64,000 nucleotides of DNA from Bugulina stolonifera (taxonomy: Eukaryota > Bryozoa > Gymnolaemata > Cheilostomatida > Bugulidae). Under the pieces are notes generated by a model. The model was not told the DNA's origin. It did no database searches and worked only from the letters and a program-made list of their open reading frames with translations. Shown one piece after another: positions 1 to 12,751 of the stretch (its first letter is position 1; each line of letters starts with the position of its first letter). The stretch lies in NCBI GenBank assembly GCA_935421135.1, contig OW285196.1, forward strand, positions 3,887,001 to 3,951,000. Direction: 5' to 3'. The position numbers and the translations under genes were made by a program.

Positions 1-300
1 CCACCTAACTACCTACCTACCTACCTACATACCTACCCACCTACCTACCTACCTGTCTACCTGCCTACCTACCTACCTACCTACCTACCTACCTACCTAC
101 CTACCCACCCACCTAACTACCTACCTACCTACCTACCTACCTACCTACCTACCTACCTACCTACCTACCTACCTACCTACCTACCTACCTACCTACCTAC
201 CTACCTACCCACCTAACTACCTACCTACCTACTACCTACCTACCTACCTACCCACCTAACTACCTACCCACTTACCTACCTACTTACCTACCCACCTAGT
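1..300. repeat. (CTAC)n tetranucleotide microsatellite
   Basis: Nearly uninterrupted CTAC/ACCT units fill the first 300 bases, with occasional CCCA or CTAA variants. The array probably continues off the left edge. No coding content. Confidence 0.97.
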
Positions 301-2169
301 CTAATGGTTATCTTGTAGGTATATTTTATTAGGTTGTTTAGTCCCAACCATTCAGTAAACATTCGTTATCTCTTGCACCGGCTGTCGCTTCTTGATGTTT
401 TAAACACTTTGTTTACTTCGCTTCTACTTCGTCTAACAGCAACTCTTTAGTTAAAATAATGTCTCACAATCTCGGAGTTGTCATGCCTTTATTCAAGACT
501 AAATGATTTCCAGCACCAGAATATATAAATCACTCAATTTACTTTGACGCCCTTTTAAATTATTGACAGACAAGACGCGTCAAGAACTATCTCAGGTCAA
601 AAACTGTTTATGCTCTTTGAAACTGTGTAGTCTAAAGTGCTGGTAGGACAACTTCAAATGGCGTAGAGTTGACATAGAGTGAACTGTATATGGTATAGTA
701 AACCTATTTAGGCCTATCCGCACACCTGTTTACTTTGTACTGTCTCTTGACTGATTTGTATGCCTAACCTATTCTATCTGGTTGCAGGGGTAGCTGTGGG
801 TGAATATTTCCACTCTGATGAAATGCTTTGGAGTTGCCCAATCTACGCGTTGATTTAGCTGATATACGTATGTGCTTTTCCTAGTCTGCATTCAGGTGTA
901 AATTGTGTTATTTTACTACAATAACCTTTTGCAATCAAACTCTAGTATTTAGGCAACACTTGCAGATTTTATTTTATATTCTAAAGTCATATTTTTGGTT
1001 AATGAAACAGTTTATAAGTATTTTTACGGTAATTCTAGTTTTAATTCAGATTAAATTGAAAGGCATTCAAAGGAATATACGCCTTACAATACAATGTGGG
1101 ATAATAGTGCACGTACAACAAGGTGTACTATGGTTTATACTGCAAAGTTCTCCTTCACATCTAATGTTGTTTGAGCGCTCTGTTTATTAAAGATTATTTT
1201 ATTACTCCTCGCTTATAATACACCTGTGATATATATAATATATTATTTTATAATTTATAACTAAAATGCAATTTTACTGTTTTAGCAAAACTATACATCA
1301 TCATCTTTACATATAGGTTTAATTACATCAATTTTATAAAAAAATTTTGTCTCTTACATAGGATGATGCATGTACACCCTTATTTATTATTGCTTGGAAG
1401 CTATTTTTCCTGAAATACTACCTAATATGGTCATATTATACTCCATCTGATTTAGTAATCGTATTCAATTATGAGTCACCTAAATAGAACATATTATATA
1501 TAATTATATTACTGAAATCTTCCTGTAAGCCATGTACTGATAAATATATTAATAAAGTATATTGTTATAATTTATGACATCGTGTGCAACATACAATGTA
1601 CATTATAATGATGTTCTCATAGCTAGAACTATAACTCCATTGTAACGTTGCGTAACACATGGTGCGGTACTGAAGCCTCTCACTGTTGTATCGAGCTTTA
1701 AAAGTTGTGAAACTGAGTTAGTTACCAAAGTTTGAAAAACTATTTGGATCACTTGTGAAAAAGGTGAGACAATTGGATGATTGAGAGTAATAATAATTGG
1801 TATGCACAGACTAATGGAGTTGTCCTCCCCAATTCACTTTTGTGAGAAGACAACTTTAAACCAGAATCAATTTAGTACTCATAATAAAATAGGAATAGAA
1901 AACAGCTCACGAGAACAACTTTACTTTGTAATCAACTGTTACATACTGTCACCAGGAAGTAAAAGAGATTGTAGTAAACAGTAATGTGACAATAAGGTAC
2001 CAAGGCTATGGGAAAGTCCGGTCAATTAATTGGTTGAATCTGACCAGAACTAACTTATTGCGCTTGAACTGCATACATGTAGCTGACAAATGCAATTTTC
2101 AGTGGAGTTGTCCCTTCATTATTCTGTCTACTAGACTGTTATATGCTGTTGTTAAAATAGAAAGTCAAC
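301..2169. other. Intergenic stretch with no recognisable gene
   Basis: AT-rich sequence. The open frames at 903-1190, 1781-1984 and 1986-2192 have no recognisable domain, low-complexity composition and no splice context that extends them. It probably includes the promoter and 5' UTR of the BAG1-like gene that starts at 2170. An in-frame TAG lies five codons upstream of that start. Confidence 0.6.
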
Positions 2170-4274
2170 ATGCTCCGATCACATACTTGTGATGGGTTGA
2201 ACGGTGTAGCCTATGAGCTTGCCCATGGGAGAGAATCTTGTGCGGGGAAGCTGTACTTGCCCAATAAACCATATGGAGAATGTTGTGTGAGGATTGGAGA
2301 CTTGGCTAAGAAGGCAGCTGCAGAGTTTGATGTACCCTTGTCTCGAATGAAGGTAAGCATAACCATGTTATTGACAGCCGCCATCTTGTGGTTCTTTTTT
2401 CAACTCAGAATCACACAGTAAGTACATCTACATGTACTTGTCAGTTGACCCAATGGCTTCACTCCGTTGTCTGCTGATACTGAAACCTACATTGTGCAGA
2501 CTAAACTGGCCTTAGTTCCGCAAGCCAACTATATTAATGAATATACTATAACTACATGTAAATCAATATGTACATGTATGTGTCTTTACTTCTTGGGAGC
2601 ACTGTGTTTATGGTGTCACGTGTACATGTCATGTACATAATGAGAAATGAACTTATCAAAAGTTCTACCAAATACATGTACAGTAGCTGCGTTATTACTT
2701 ATACTACACACACGTACATGTTCATGTGTTAAGGAGAAAGTTGTTGGAGCAAATGGCCAATAGTGTATTAGTCTCTAATCTTTATTTGCCTGTCTGTACT
2801 AACAGTTGTCATGGAAACATAAACTAATAATGAGCAGCTATGACAAGGAAAAGGAAGTTCAACTCTCAAGCCTCGGTGTGACGCGGAAAGCAGGCAAGGT
2901 GAATAACGGCACAAATAATTCATTATAGTAGCAAGTACAATTATATGACAAGATTTGTCTTATTTTATATTTTAAAGAAAAGTTGACAACATCCAACTGT
3001 AATCCTTGTGGATGTAGAGTTGACAATTAAATTTCTAAAGTTCATTATAAATATTACTTTTTCTTGGGAGTTTGCTTGTGAAACCTATACCAGTTTAACT
3101 AACATCTTGTTCGCTGAGCTACATGTACATGTACATTTGTATAAATGTCACAAAACTGCAACGTAAAGTTTATTGCTGTTAGTGTACATTACAACAGTTC
3201 AATGTCTATGGGTGCGAGATGGAGGATGAAGGAATTCTGAAGCTCAGACGTCTAGAAGTGACCTACAGAAAGTTGACCCAAGCACTGTCTCAGCTGTTGA
3301 CCCAATTAGCTAACCTGGAAAAAAAACAGAATCAAACATTCTACTCCTTGTACAACAATGAGATCTGCAAGAGGCTTTGGTTACAGATACAAAGAAAGGG
3401 AGAAGACTTGGAGGAGAGATTCGGCTCTATTATGTAAGGGTAATGATATAGACATTGTAACACACTAAATAATTGTAGAGGAGGCACATTATACAATTAT
3501 ATTTGAAAGTTACAACCTCAACGTGTATGTGTACATCATTGCATATACACATACATGTTCGTGTGGTGTAGCTACATGTACACACCTAAGTACAGTGTGG
3601 TGTGCATGTACACATACATGTAGGTGTGGTGTGCATGTACACATAGGTGTACGTGTGGTGTGCATGTACACCACACGTACATGTGTACAGTGTAGGTGTA
3701 GTTGCTCGATATTTATACAGTGAGTTTGTGAATGTACAACGTTGCATTTAGTCGCATAAATACATTGTCAAGAAATCGTTGTGCTCAGAACCTATTTGAC
3801 TTCTCACTATGTTTTGGTGTTTTCACTCTGATCTCTAGAGAAAAATGAATGCTATAGCCTCATTCCTCTGTATCAGGTGGGTTAGACGTTCAGTCACTTC
3901 TAACCTCAACATTCACCGAGATAATTAAATTCCTTCAAAAAGTAGTAGAAGTCAAACTAGACAATCATGATTCTAATGCTATATACATGTAATTATACAC
4001 ATGTAGGCACAATTCCCATCTTCTCTTGTGAATATAGATACTTGTACTGCATTGCATGTTGTTGTGTTTCATTAGCAACCAACTAAATGCGATGGAGTTG
4101 ACTGAGTTAAACAGGAAACAGTGCGAGAGATCAGTGTGCTGTTTAAGAAGTAAATGTGAACAGTCAGCTTCACACAGCCGAGTTCTTGTGGAGAAAGTCA
4201 GGCAGCACTTTACAATGCGTGACAGCGGAAGCCAGTACAGATACAAGTTTCTCATCAACTCTGTTATTATGTAG
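2170..4274 (+). CDS. BAG1: BAG1-like cochaperone: ubiquitin-like plus BAG domain, 4 exons
   Basis: Exons 2170-2352, 2806-2898, 3198-3433 and 4076-4274 all have GT-AG borders and join in phase to 236 codons plus TAA, close to the length of BAG1 proteins. Exons 1-2 give a ubiquitin-like fold: residues near DLAKKAAAEFDVP, then LSWKHKLI and a VQLSSLGV turn, the layout of the BAG1 ubiquitin-like domain. Exons 3-4 are charged and helical, with three predicted helices (LRRLEVTYRKL; EICKRLWLQIQRK; LNRKQCERSV) in the order of a BAG domain, which binds the Hsp70 ATPase domain as a nucleotide-exchange factor. The start is the first ATG after an in-frame TAG, but an upstream coding exon cannot be excluded. 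Family assignment rests on motif order and length, not on a search; another ubiquitin-like/helical protein is possible. The gene converges on the myosin VII gene. Confidence 0.62.
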
Positions 4275-4529
4275 ACAGAATTCCTGTCGTTGTGAACAAT
4301 ATAATGGCTGTTCATAATAATAATTATGCTCTCAGGTCCCCAGGCTAGATGTACAAGTAGGTATCTCAGGCTAGATGTAGGTAAGACCACATACCACATA
4401 CCAGCAGCTAGACTGTAGATGGTATTGCTGCTAAAGTATGTAAACGTATATAAGCCAAGAGATGGGGACATGCATGTATTATTTTGTTTTATAGTGTGGA
4501 AGTTACTGTACATTGTACCATATTAGCTA

Positions 4530-4535
4530 AATAAA
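4530..4535 (+). terminator. AATAAA polyadenylation signal of the BAG1-like gene
   Basis: A canonical AATAAA lies 256 bases after the TAA stop of the BAG1-like gene, on the same strand, in AT-rich sequence. Confidence 0.5.
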
Positions 4536-5896
4536 AATCTATAAAATACCATGAAATGTTTATCATAACTTCATGCAAAGGTAGTATACAGCTTGTACAT
4601 GTACTGTATTATTTTATTCCGTTATTTAAATTAATAAGCATAATAATTTGGCATGCTTATATATCAAAATGCATCACTGAACTTCATTTAGCAACTATTT
4701 CGGCAAGGCAGTCCTACAATGTTTAGAGTAATGTACACACACATGTACCTACACCAGATAAAGCGTATACTTATTGCAGTATAATCCACTATACATGTAC
4801 ACTGAAGTCATTGGTGTAACAGCTACTTTTCAAGAAAAATTGTGACAAATGGAAGTCTCCTACATGCACAATCAATACTAAAGAAGAGAGTTTAGACTAA
4901 TACCAGAGTGATCTAGCGCTATGAACTAACCACTGCTACATAAATAGTTCATCATCAATAAGACTCGGAATAGTTTGTATTTAAATTAAATTTTATAGTT
5001 AATTTCATATTAATTGAATAATAATAACATAACAAGTGAGGGTCTAACAATACAACATATCAAGGTGCAACATAAATATATTAGTATAAGCATGGAAATC
5101 ATAATATATTTGGATTCAAACTATACTGATAGCTTAGTCTACCTTGGGTGAAAAAAACAATTAATTTCTATAATTCTGTTATTATGAAACATGTCAAATT
5201 TAGCAACAATATATTAGAAGGTTGATAGAAGGTCAGAGCCATATCATACTGACGGCCATTAAAGGTACATATCATACTGACGGCCATTAAAGGTACATAT
5301 CATACTGACGGCCATTAAAGGTGCATATTATACTGACGGCCATTAAATGTACATTGGCAAACATTCTATGAAGTAAATTTAACTCTTGTAGTACACTAGA
5401 TAGTATAATAACATACATGTAGGTGGAAAACTACACTGTAATTATGGCATAATTTCATACAGTATGAGTGGTAGTTATCTTCTCTTGTAACATAGATTTT
5501 CGTATCACAGAATGAAGGTAAAAGTAATAATTATTATAGCCTTAGGAACTTAGTATATTAGGAATGTGAGAGTAGGGTAAACATTGTACCATATGGAATG
5601 CATTATTATGAAAGTCCTCATGGAAAGGATATGGATGTAGAATATCTCGTCAAATTTTAACCAGTAACTACTAGCAAAGCAGTTACCAATGCATTCAATT
5701 TTGCATAAAAATTTGATAAATATGTAAGAGTATAGTCTAATATAATATAATGTCTTTTAGTCTCTTGCCCACGAAACCTTTGGGCTATAATTAGTCAGGT
5801 AGGGTGGGTGAAAAGGCCTCACCAAAATTATGCATGTTGGGAAACAGCCATAAATCTAACACGTCAGAGGTTCGAGTGGAAGGCCCCTCAATCCGA
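4536..5896. other. Convergent intergenic stretch with no gene
   Basis: It lies between the 3' ends of the BAG1-like gene (+) and the myosin VII gene (-). Apart from the four-copy repeat at 5240-5351 I see only AT-rich single-copy sequence. The myosin 3' UTR must lie here. No unambiguous AATAAA was found on the minus strand. Confidence 0.6.
5240..5351. repeat. 28-bp minisatellite, 4 copies
   Basis: Four nearly identical 28-bp units, each containing CTGACGGCCATTAAA, sit about 550 bases beyond the myosin stop codon and may fall inside its 3' UTR. The last copy is the most diverged. Confidence 0.95.
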
Positions 5897-8800
5897 CTAT
5901 CTCCGCCCCTTATTGTTTATAGAAGACACCATTAGATTAATATAGGAAGTCAAGAGGTCATCCATCTTGTAACCCTAAAAATAGGAGCAGTTGAAGCTAA
6001 TTGTAAACTATGTATAGACAGAACGTTTTATATCAAAACATGGGTTGCAGTAAAGATAAACCTACCTTTACATGGAGCTACATGTACAAATGTACATCTA
6101 AAACGTGCTATCAATTTGGAGTTGTTGCCCCTTAGATCTGGAATACCAGATGAATAGTTGTTATAGTAATGCGGTTTCTAGGATTTAAAGGTGAGACAAC
6201 TCCCAATTTGTGACAGAATACACAAAGTTGACATAAAAATAAAAATCCAGCAGTCGTGAACTCATTTCAACATTCACTAATGATTTGCAAGTAGAACCGG
6301 AATACTCAGGTACTAGTACATGTATATGTATATATAACTGTTATTTCAACTAGTTTAAACTGGATGACAGCACTGCTGTAAGTTTTAATAATGAGTCAGC
6401 ACAAAGCAAATCAACTGATCACCGTTTGAATATCAATCAAAATTAAGGCTATTTCTACCAAAGCCATAATGAGGGTCTATAGTAAGGCAGTGCTGGAAAC
6501 TCCTAAAGAGTGCATAGTCATAAATCAGGATAAATTGAGCATCCAACTCTTAATTGAAAAGTAAGCAGAGCTTTTACAGCCATGACTAATCTTTACAAGA
6601 TTATTAACTGACGATTAACTGCTGATTCATAGCCGTCGTTGGACCAAGAGTTATACATTTACTTACCAGAGTTGTGTCACAGAATAACTTGCTCCCTCTC
6701 ACAAGGTTTCCAATAGTCATGTGGAAATGGCTGGGACCACTCGACCAGTTAGATATCTTTGTGAAGGGATGAGTGGCAAGTATATCCTGTAACAACATGT
6801 TTGACACATTGAATGTTATGTAATGTATAACCTACATTATCAGAAGACTGTAAGAACCAAATAGCTTTGTTACTATGCACATTACTCCTACTAGATAACC
6901 TAATGTGTGTACTACTGCTATATCAGTGCTCTTGGTACTGGTGGAATCTCTGATAATATCATACTATTGTAATATAGACAGCCCCGTACCTTACACTCCT
7001 GCATTCAATCAGCCCTTAACTATTGTATCAAAACTTGAGGGCATGTGAACCAACTAGTATATATACATGCAAGATACATTTACATGGATACATAGTTCTG
7101 CGTCCGGTTGGGTAGCTAAGGTGCAGCTTTACAACATACAGGCCAGAGTCAAAAGGGAGAGAGTCGGAACCGACTGACTGCCGTACCAAACACTCAGTTA
7201 ACTCCTAACCACTTCTTCAAAACTAGCATATAAGGTAAAATGGTATACATAACTCTACCTTAGAAGACGGGTGGATAAGGTTAACGCCCATCTTATTAAT
7301 GGCTATGAGTAGCTTCTCTGGTATATTTGAGTCTGTAGACTGAGTAACTTCAAAGAATGCAGATCCAAAGGTCGGCCATTCATAGATAATCTTAAGGAAT
7401 TCCATCTAAACAACAAGATACATTGTAATTATAATGTAGAAGATACCAACAGTAAAAAATGGACAGTGAAAAAAATGTAAGAGAGGCCAAGAGTATTACA
7501 TCATCCCGTTAGAGACAACTCCATGTAGATGAGTGCAGAATGCAGATGGCGTTGGAATATCACCAAACAAAAATTTACTTTGATCAGAAACGATGACCAA
7601 CAAATTATTGAAAGAGTACTGACAATAATTTTTTTCTTGCACAATCTGATTCAGTGTGCCATACTCATTCAGCTTTAGTGAATTTGATGTTAGCTTATTT
7701 GACTACATTAAGTCAAAGTTGGCAATTTTATCAAATAATACCCGAATAATACTCATATAATACCCATAAATGCTCAAAATCACTAGCTTTGACATAGTGC
7801 AGTCAAATCAGTTAATGTCAACTCCATTAAAGTTAATGTGATTCTAAAGAAGCATGCAAAACTAAGCCAGATTTTAAAGAGAAAAATAACTGTGAGTATT
7901 CCTTCAAGTCTTAACAAGAAAATTGCGCAGAAACATCAAATATAAAAAGTGCAAAAATGTGACTACGACTTAAATGTGCCGTATGTTAGTATATAAGTGA
8001 AGGAGAGAACAATCTCCACACACAGGTAATAAAGTCTAAGCTACCTTAGCATCTTCAGGAGATTTTCCAGCATCTTCATTGTACAGCTTAACTATCGCTC
8101 TCTTCCATGCCTCTGCAGGCTGGTAGGTGAGCATATCATTGGGGATGACCTGCCTAATGCCTTGACTGTCGCTACAACGAGGAGATAATTTCATAATATA
8201 ACTTTGTCATTACAAGCAGAGGGAGGCAATTACTAATGAGTTATGTTAAATTAAATCAGAACACCAGAATATCTAGACAGAGTTCCAAGTAAACATACCC
8301 GAGGGTTACTAGGCGACTCTTATCCTCCCCGTACTTGACCCTGTAGATGAGAGAAGCTAGTCTAATGGCTTGCTCTACTGAACATTTGTGGTAACCTCTG
8401 AGGTACTTGGGTAGTTCCTGTATAATAGTATCAATGTACATGTAGTAGCAGTAACAGTAGTAGTAGTAGCAGTAACAGTAGGAGTAGTAGCAGTAACAGT
8501 AGGAGTAGTAGCAGTAACAGTAGGAGTAGCAGTAACAGTAGTAGCAGTAACAGCATGGGTACATGTAGTAGCAGTAACAATATGAGTAGTAGGATGTAAC
8601 AGTAGCAGTACCTGGTGGTAGTGGTATTAGTAAGAGTACCTGGTGGTAGCAACATTAGTAAGAGTACCTGGTCATAGTGGTGTTACTAAGAGTACCTGGT
8701 GGTAGTGACATTAGTAAGAGTACCTGGTTGTAGTGGTATTAGTAGGAGTACATGGTAGTAGTGGCATTAGTAAGAGTACCTGGTTGTAGTGGTATTAGTA

Positions 8801-11800
8801 AAGAGTACCTGGTGGTAGTGGTATTAGTAAGAGTACCTGGTCATAGTGGTGTTAGTAGGAGTACATGGTAGTAGTGGTATTAGTAGGAGTACATGGTCAT
8901 AGTGGTGTTAGTAAAGAGTACCTGGTGGTAGTGGTATTAGTAAGAGTACCTGGTGGTAGTGGAAGATAATATCAGCCTGTGGATCTTTTCCAGGCACAGT
9001 GCTAGTCCAGATCTTCTTCATGAAGAATACTTGGTAAGTAAAGAGTCTCCTGGGTGCCTCTTTGAACACTTGAGATTTCATCATCCAGTCTGTCAGATGC
9101 CTCACAAAGTCAAAGAAGAAATCTCCCTCTGGTACACTGATTACTACAAGGGAGATAATTATGCACTGTAATAATTCATATACTACTGTATATGCATGCA
9201 TTAATACATTATATGATGATAAACAGAGGTTGGGTAACGTCTGCAGTGCTGTAGCTACAAAGAATTGTCAGCAGTAAGCAGATTTTAAAACAGATGAATT
9301 TTTATAACAAACATACATGTATATAAAGTGTCACTTCAACCAAGGTGCCAATATCCAACCTCCTGAACATACGTACAAGTCGAATGTTATTGTGTCTACT
9401 GTACTAAATACAACTTACCTTTGTCTGCAATCTTCACAAATAAACTAAATCCTTCTGATGACTTCAGTTTGAGGTGAGACGCGATATTCTGACAAAAGTC
9501 TTTGGCGCGGGTTGAGCTGTCAACCTACAGATTTGTATAAGAATGGTGAGCAACACGGATAGAGCAAAAGTTATGTTGCAATAATAACATCTATAAGAAA
9601 ACAAGGAAACATTAAGCATCAGTCAGTACATGGATAGTATCTGACATAGCAATGGGAAGACAATTATCTCACCTCAAATGCTTCATCTGTATCGTCTGGG
9701 AAATAAACTTTATGGAAGATCTGGGTTGTGTCCACTTGTATAGCCTCCACTTCTACGGTGTGTGGAGGGTAACGGCGCTGTCCGTGCCTATTTAAGAAGA
9801 GCAATAGTTAGGAGCAGAGGCATGCCATGCTATGTTGGGCCCATAGAACCAATCAAAATTGCCGATAGAAAAATTTGACCAATGTAATCCTTTGTTACAT
9901 GGGCCCAATATGACCTCTTGTTTACTTCGAGTGGCGTAACTCTCACAATCAACGGCTTTGGAATTACAACATAATTCTATAGTTAAAATTGCAACTCATC
10001 TGATGGGACTATCAGATAGCCAATGTGAATCAACCAACAAATCAAACAATCCGATTCACTCACCTCAGGGTTCGATTAAGCCGATGCACACAGTCTCCAG
10101 CTATGTCCATATGACGGGATTTGAGGAAGTCCATGACATGCTTGAGCAGGTTAGCAGAAGGAGCAAAGATACCACAGCAGAGGTACAACAACTCCCATCC
10201 TTTCTTCTCACTCACCTTGTTACGGTTGCCAGTCAGCTGTTTAATGATCTGACAGTATGTCTCATCTCTCAGCAGGTCCTGTCAACACACGTTAGAATAT
10301 GTTACCTGAATATGTCAACACGTGTCAGCATGCCAGCCAACCAGTCAGTCAGCCAGCCAGCCGGCCGGACAGACAGACGGAGAGTCGGTCAGTAACCTAA
10401 TTAATTGTTAATGAAACTACAGGCATACAATATCTAGTAATTTTATCAAAAGAATCACTATAATACCGGTATCTTAGTGCCAACACAAGAATTCTTCAAA
10501 CATACTTACATGTTTAAGGGGAGGTTCAAATATAGCATCTATACATTCGTTGCCAAGTCGAGATCTCTTGCTGTTAGGCAGATCTCCCATATACTTGAGT
10601 ATAGCATAGAAGCCAGTACAGGCTAGTTGGCTGAGATCCTCTTTAGCTGAAGAGGTAATAAAACACTACGTTGATTGGGTGCAAACATGTGTTACATCTG
10701 ACACTCATTATTGTGTGCATACATGTATATATCTGCTTGTACTTTACTCTCATATTGTTGTATATGATTATATGGTTATATCTAAGTCTTTTAATGCCTT
10801 TTATACCCATGTACAGAGGCCCGACCTCTCAGAATCCATTGATATTCATTTTGTACATGAATTGGACCATTATAAGCAACTTTTGTATAACCCGACCTAT
10901 TTTGGGTCGGCCGTCGGGCTTCCGGCGGCCATCTTGTTGCGCAACTTCCGGACGACCACACGTCGTCTTTTCCCGACGTCACGTCGGCCAGAAGTCCTTA
11001 TACTATATAAAGGGCACTGTTTTACTGTTCATTGTCTCAGTCTACACTTGGCTTTCAATAAAGACACATCTATACTTGATACAGAGACTTTCACTTCCTT
11101 TTGTCAGGTCATTCGCTTAGCGAACCGCCTACTAGGTCGGATCACTCTCTTTCATTGTATAGTCTGAAGGTCAGACTTGGGACCAGATGGGTCGTCTTTG
11201 GTAGTTCTTGGGCTACTGAGACCGCTCGATCTTTCATGTAATGCGAAGTCCTATTACCACTCATAGGCACTTCATTTCTGGGTCGATAGCCGTCCAAGGA
11301 CGACCGCACCAAATCACAGAAACCATTACAGTATTCACCCACTTCAGAGAATCTAGTATGAGTATATATACTTGTAGCTCTTGAACAGGATAAATGAATA
11401 TACATGTATTAGTATTATTATAGGGTAAGTTAGTATATAGCTACATGTGTTTATGCTTTATATATGTACATGCACAGATATAAGATTACAGAGCTGACAA
11501 TGAGCTCTAACATACCCATAAGTTTCTTGAGCAGAGCTTGTTTTAGAGGTTCCTTGGAGTGCTTCCATAAGATGTCCTTGTTACTTTTACCCCTAGATCT
11601 CAATGTGCCACTCAACGTCTTCTTGGGTGGAGGTCTGTTAGTGAAGAATAGCAAATACATTATATACATCTACAGCCAGTAATATATCAGTGTATATAGG
11701 CAAAAAAGTGTCTGTACTTAAGATATCAACATTGAACAAATTCAGACGTTCTTTAAATTTTTTTCCTACAAAATGTAGGGCACATTGTGATATGATACAT

Positions 11801-12751
11801 GTATCCGATACATGTATCATATCAATGGATGACACTTTTTGTGGCATCCATATAACACCTGCAACACAGAGAGCTGACACTTGCATAACATCTATATAAC
11901 ACCTGCATAAAATCTGCATGGCACCTGTATGATACTCACCTGAAGTGGTCGATGGAGTACTCCTCCAGAGTGTGAGGGGTCTCTGTCATAGGGGCCGAGT
12001 TGGTGGTATCTTGTCTCGGCTGTCCAATCTCTGCATGTTCAGTGAAGAGAGCAAGCAGCTCTGGAGGAGGACGACTTATTGCTACAAATACATTGTAGTT
12101 GTGTTCAATATAACAGTAAGTTCACATGTCATATTATTCAATGCATATATGTATCACAACGGCAAATATATACTACATGTATTATGCATATTACCTTAAA
12201 AGCAGATACTTTTTGTGAGTTTTAACTTTCGTGAATTTAGCTTAGCGAGAGCGAATAATTTCTATCGCTATTGAATTCTGCTTTCAAAATGATTTAAATA
12301 ATTACTGGTTTAAACAGACCATACAAAATGGGGGTTTAAATCTGAGTAAACATACAGCTTAGCTAAGCTTGTTTCTAACGCCGAAATATGCTTAAACATT
12401 ATTATTGGGACTTAACAAATTTTGGATAGGCCAAATTCCAAACTCATATTTCTATAGCAAAATGCTCTAGGACTAGCAAACAACTTGCGAAATTTTCTTC
12501 TGCTAAAAATATCTGCTCTTATGGTACATACATATTACATGTATAATATTATATGCAATATGGAAGGACATGTATTACAATACATGTACATGTAGACTAT
12601 AGAAGTATTACCTGGAAGAATGTAGACACATTCAGCATTCACACTTCCTCTTTCCTTTGTCCTGGCATTTTCTCCGTAACACCAGCCATTGGCCATAATA
12701 TCTTCTCCAGATTGCTGTTTATCAAGTATCACCAGATCTCCTTTCCTGTAG
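5897..12751 (-). CDS. MYO7A: Myosin VII exons 30-42: SH3, second MyTH4 and C-terminal FERM
   Basis: Exons 12612-12751, 11940-12081, 11516-11634, 10510-10646, 10064-10278, 9673-9787, 9419-9524, 8950-9143, 8299-8417, 8045-8171, 7259-7405, 6667-6786, 5897-5974. Exon 30 is the SH3 core ([27 protein letters not shown]). Exons 31-35 are MyTH4-2 ([40 protein letters not shown]). Exons 36-42 are FERM-2 ([61 protein letters not shown]). The protein ends [15 protein letters not shown] plus a basic tail and TAG. Intron 32 is almost filled by a solo LTR, and intron 37 consists entirely of tandem repeats. Confidence 0.95.

Noticed and set aside
3965..4513. 182-codon minus-strand frame antisense to the BAG1-like last exon
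   Set aside because: No recognisable domain; lies over a plus-strand exon whose splicing and phase fit the BAG1-like model.
5860..5890. tRNA B-box (GAGGTTCGAGTGG) just past the myosin stop
   Set aside because: No matching A-box or cloverleaf stems around it.
8256..8655. Leucine- and tyrosine/cysteine-rich minus-strand proteins
   Set aside because: They translate the GTA-rich repeat in different frames; the only real coding part is myosin exon 38 (8299-8417).
10671..11167. Open frames inside the LTR-like element (also 58364-58737 and 61162-61535)
   Set aside because: They recur only because the LTR recurs, cross promoter and polyadenylation signals, and resemble no retroelement protein.
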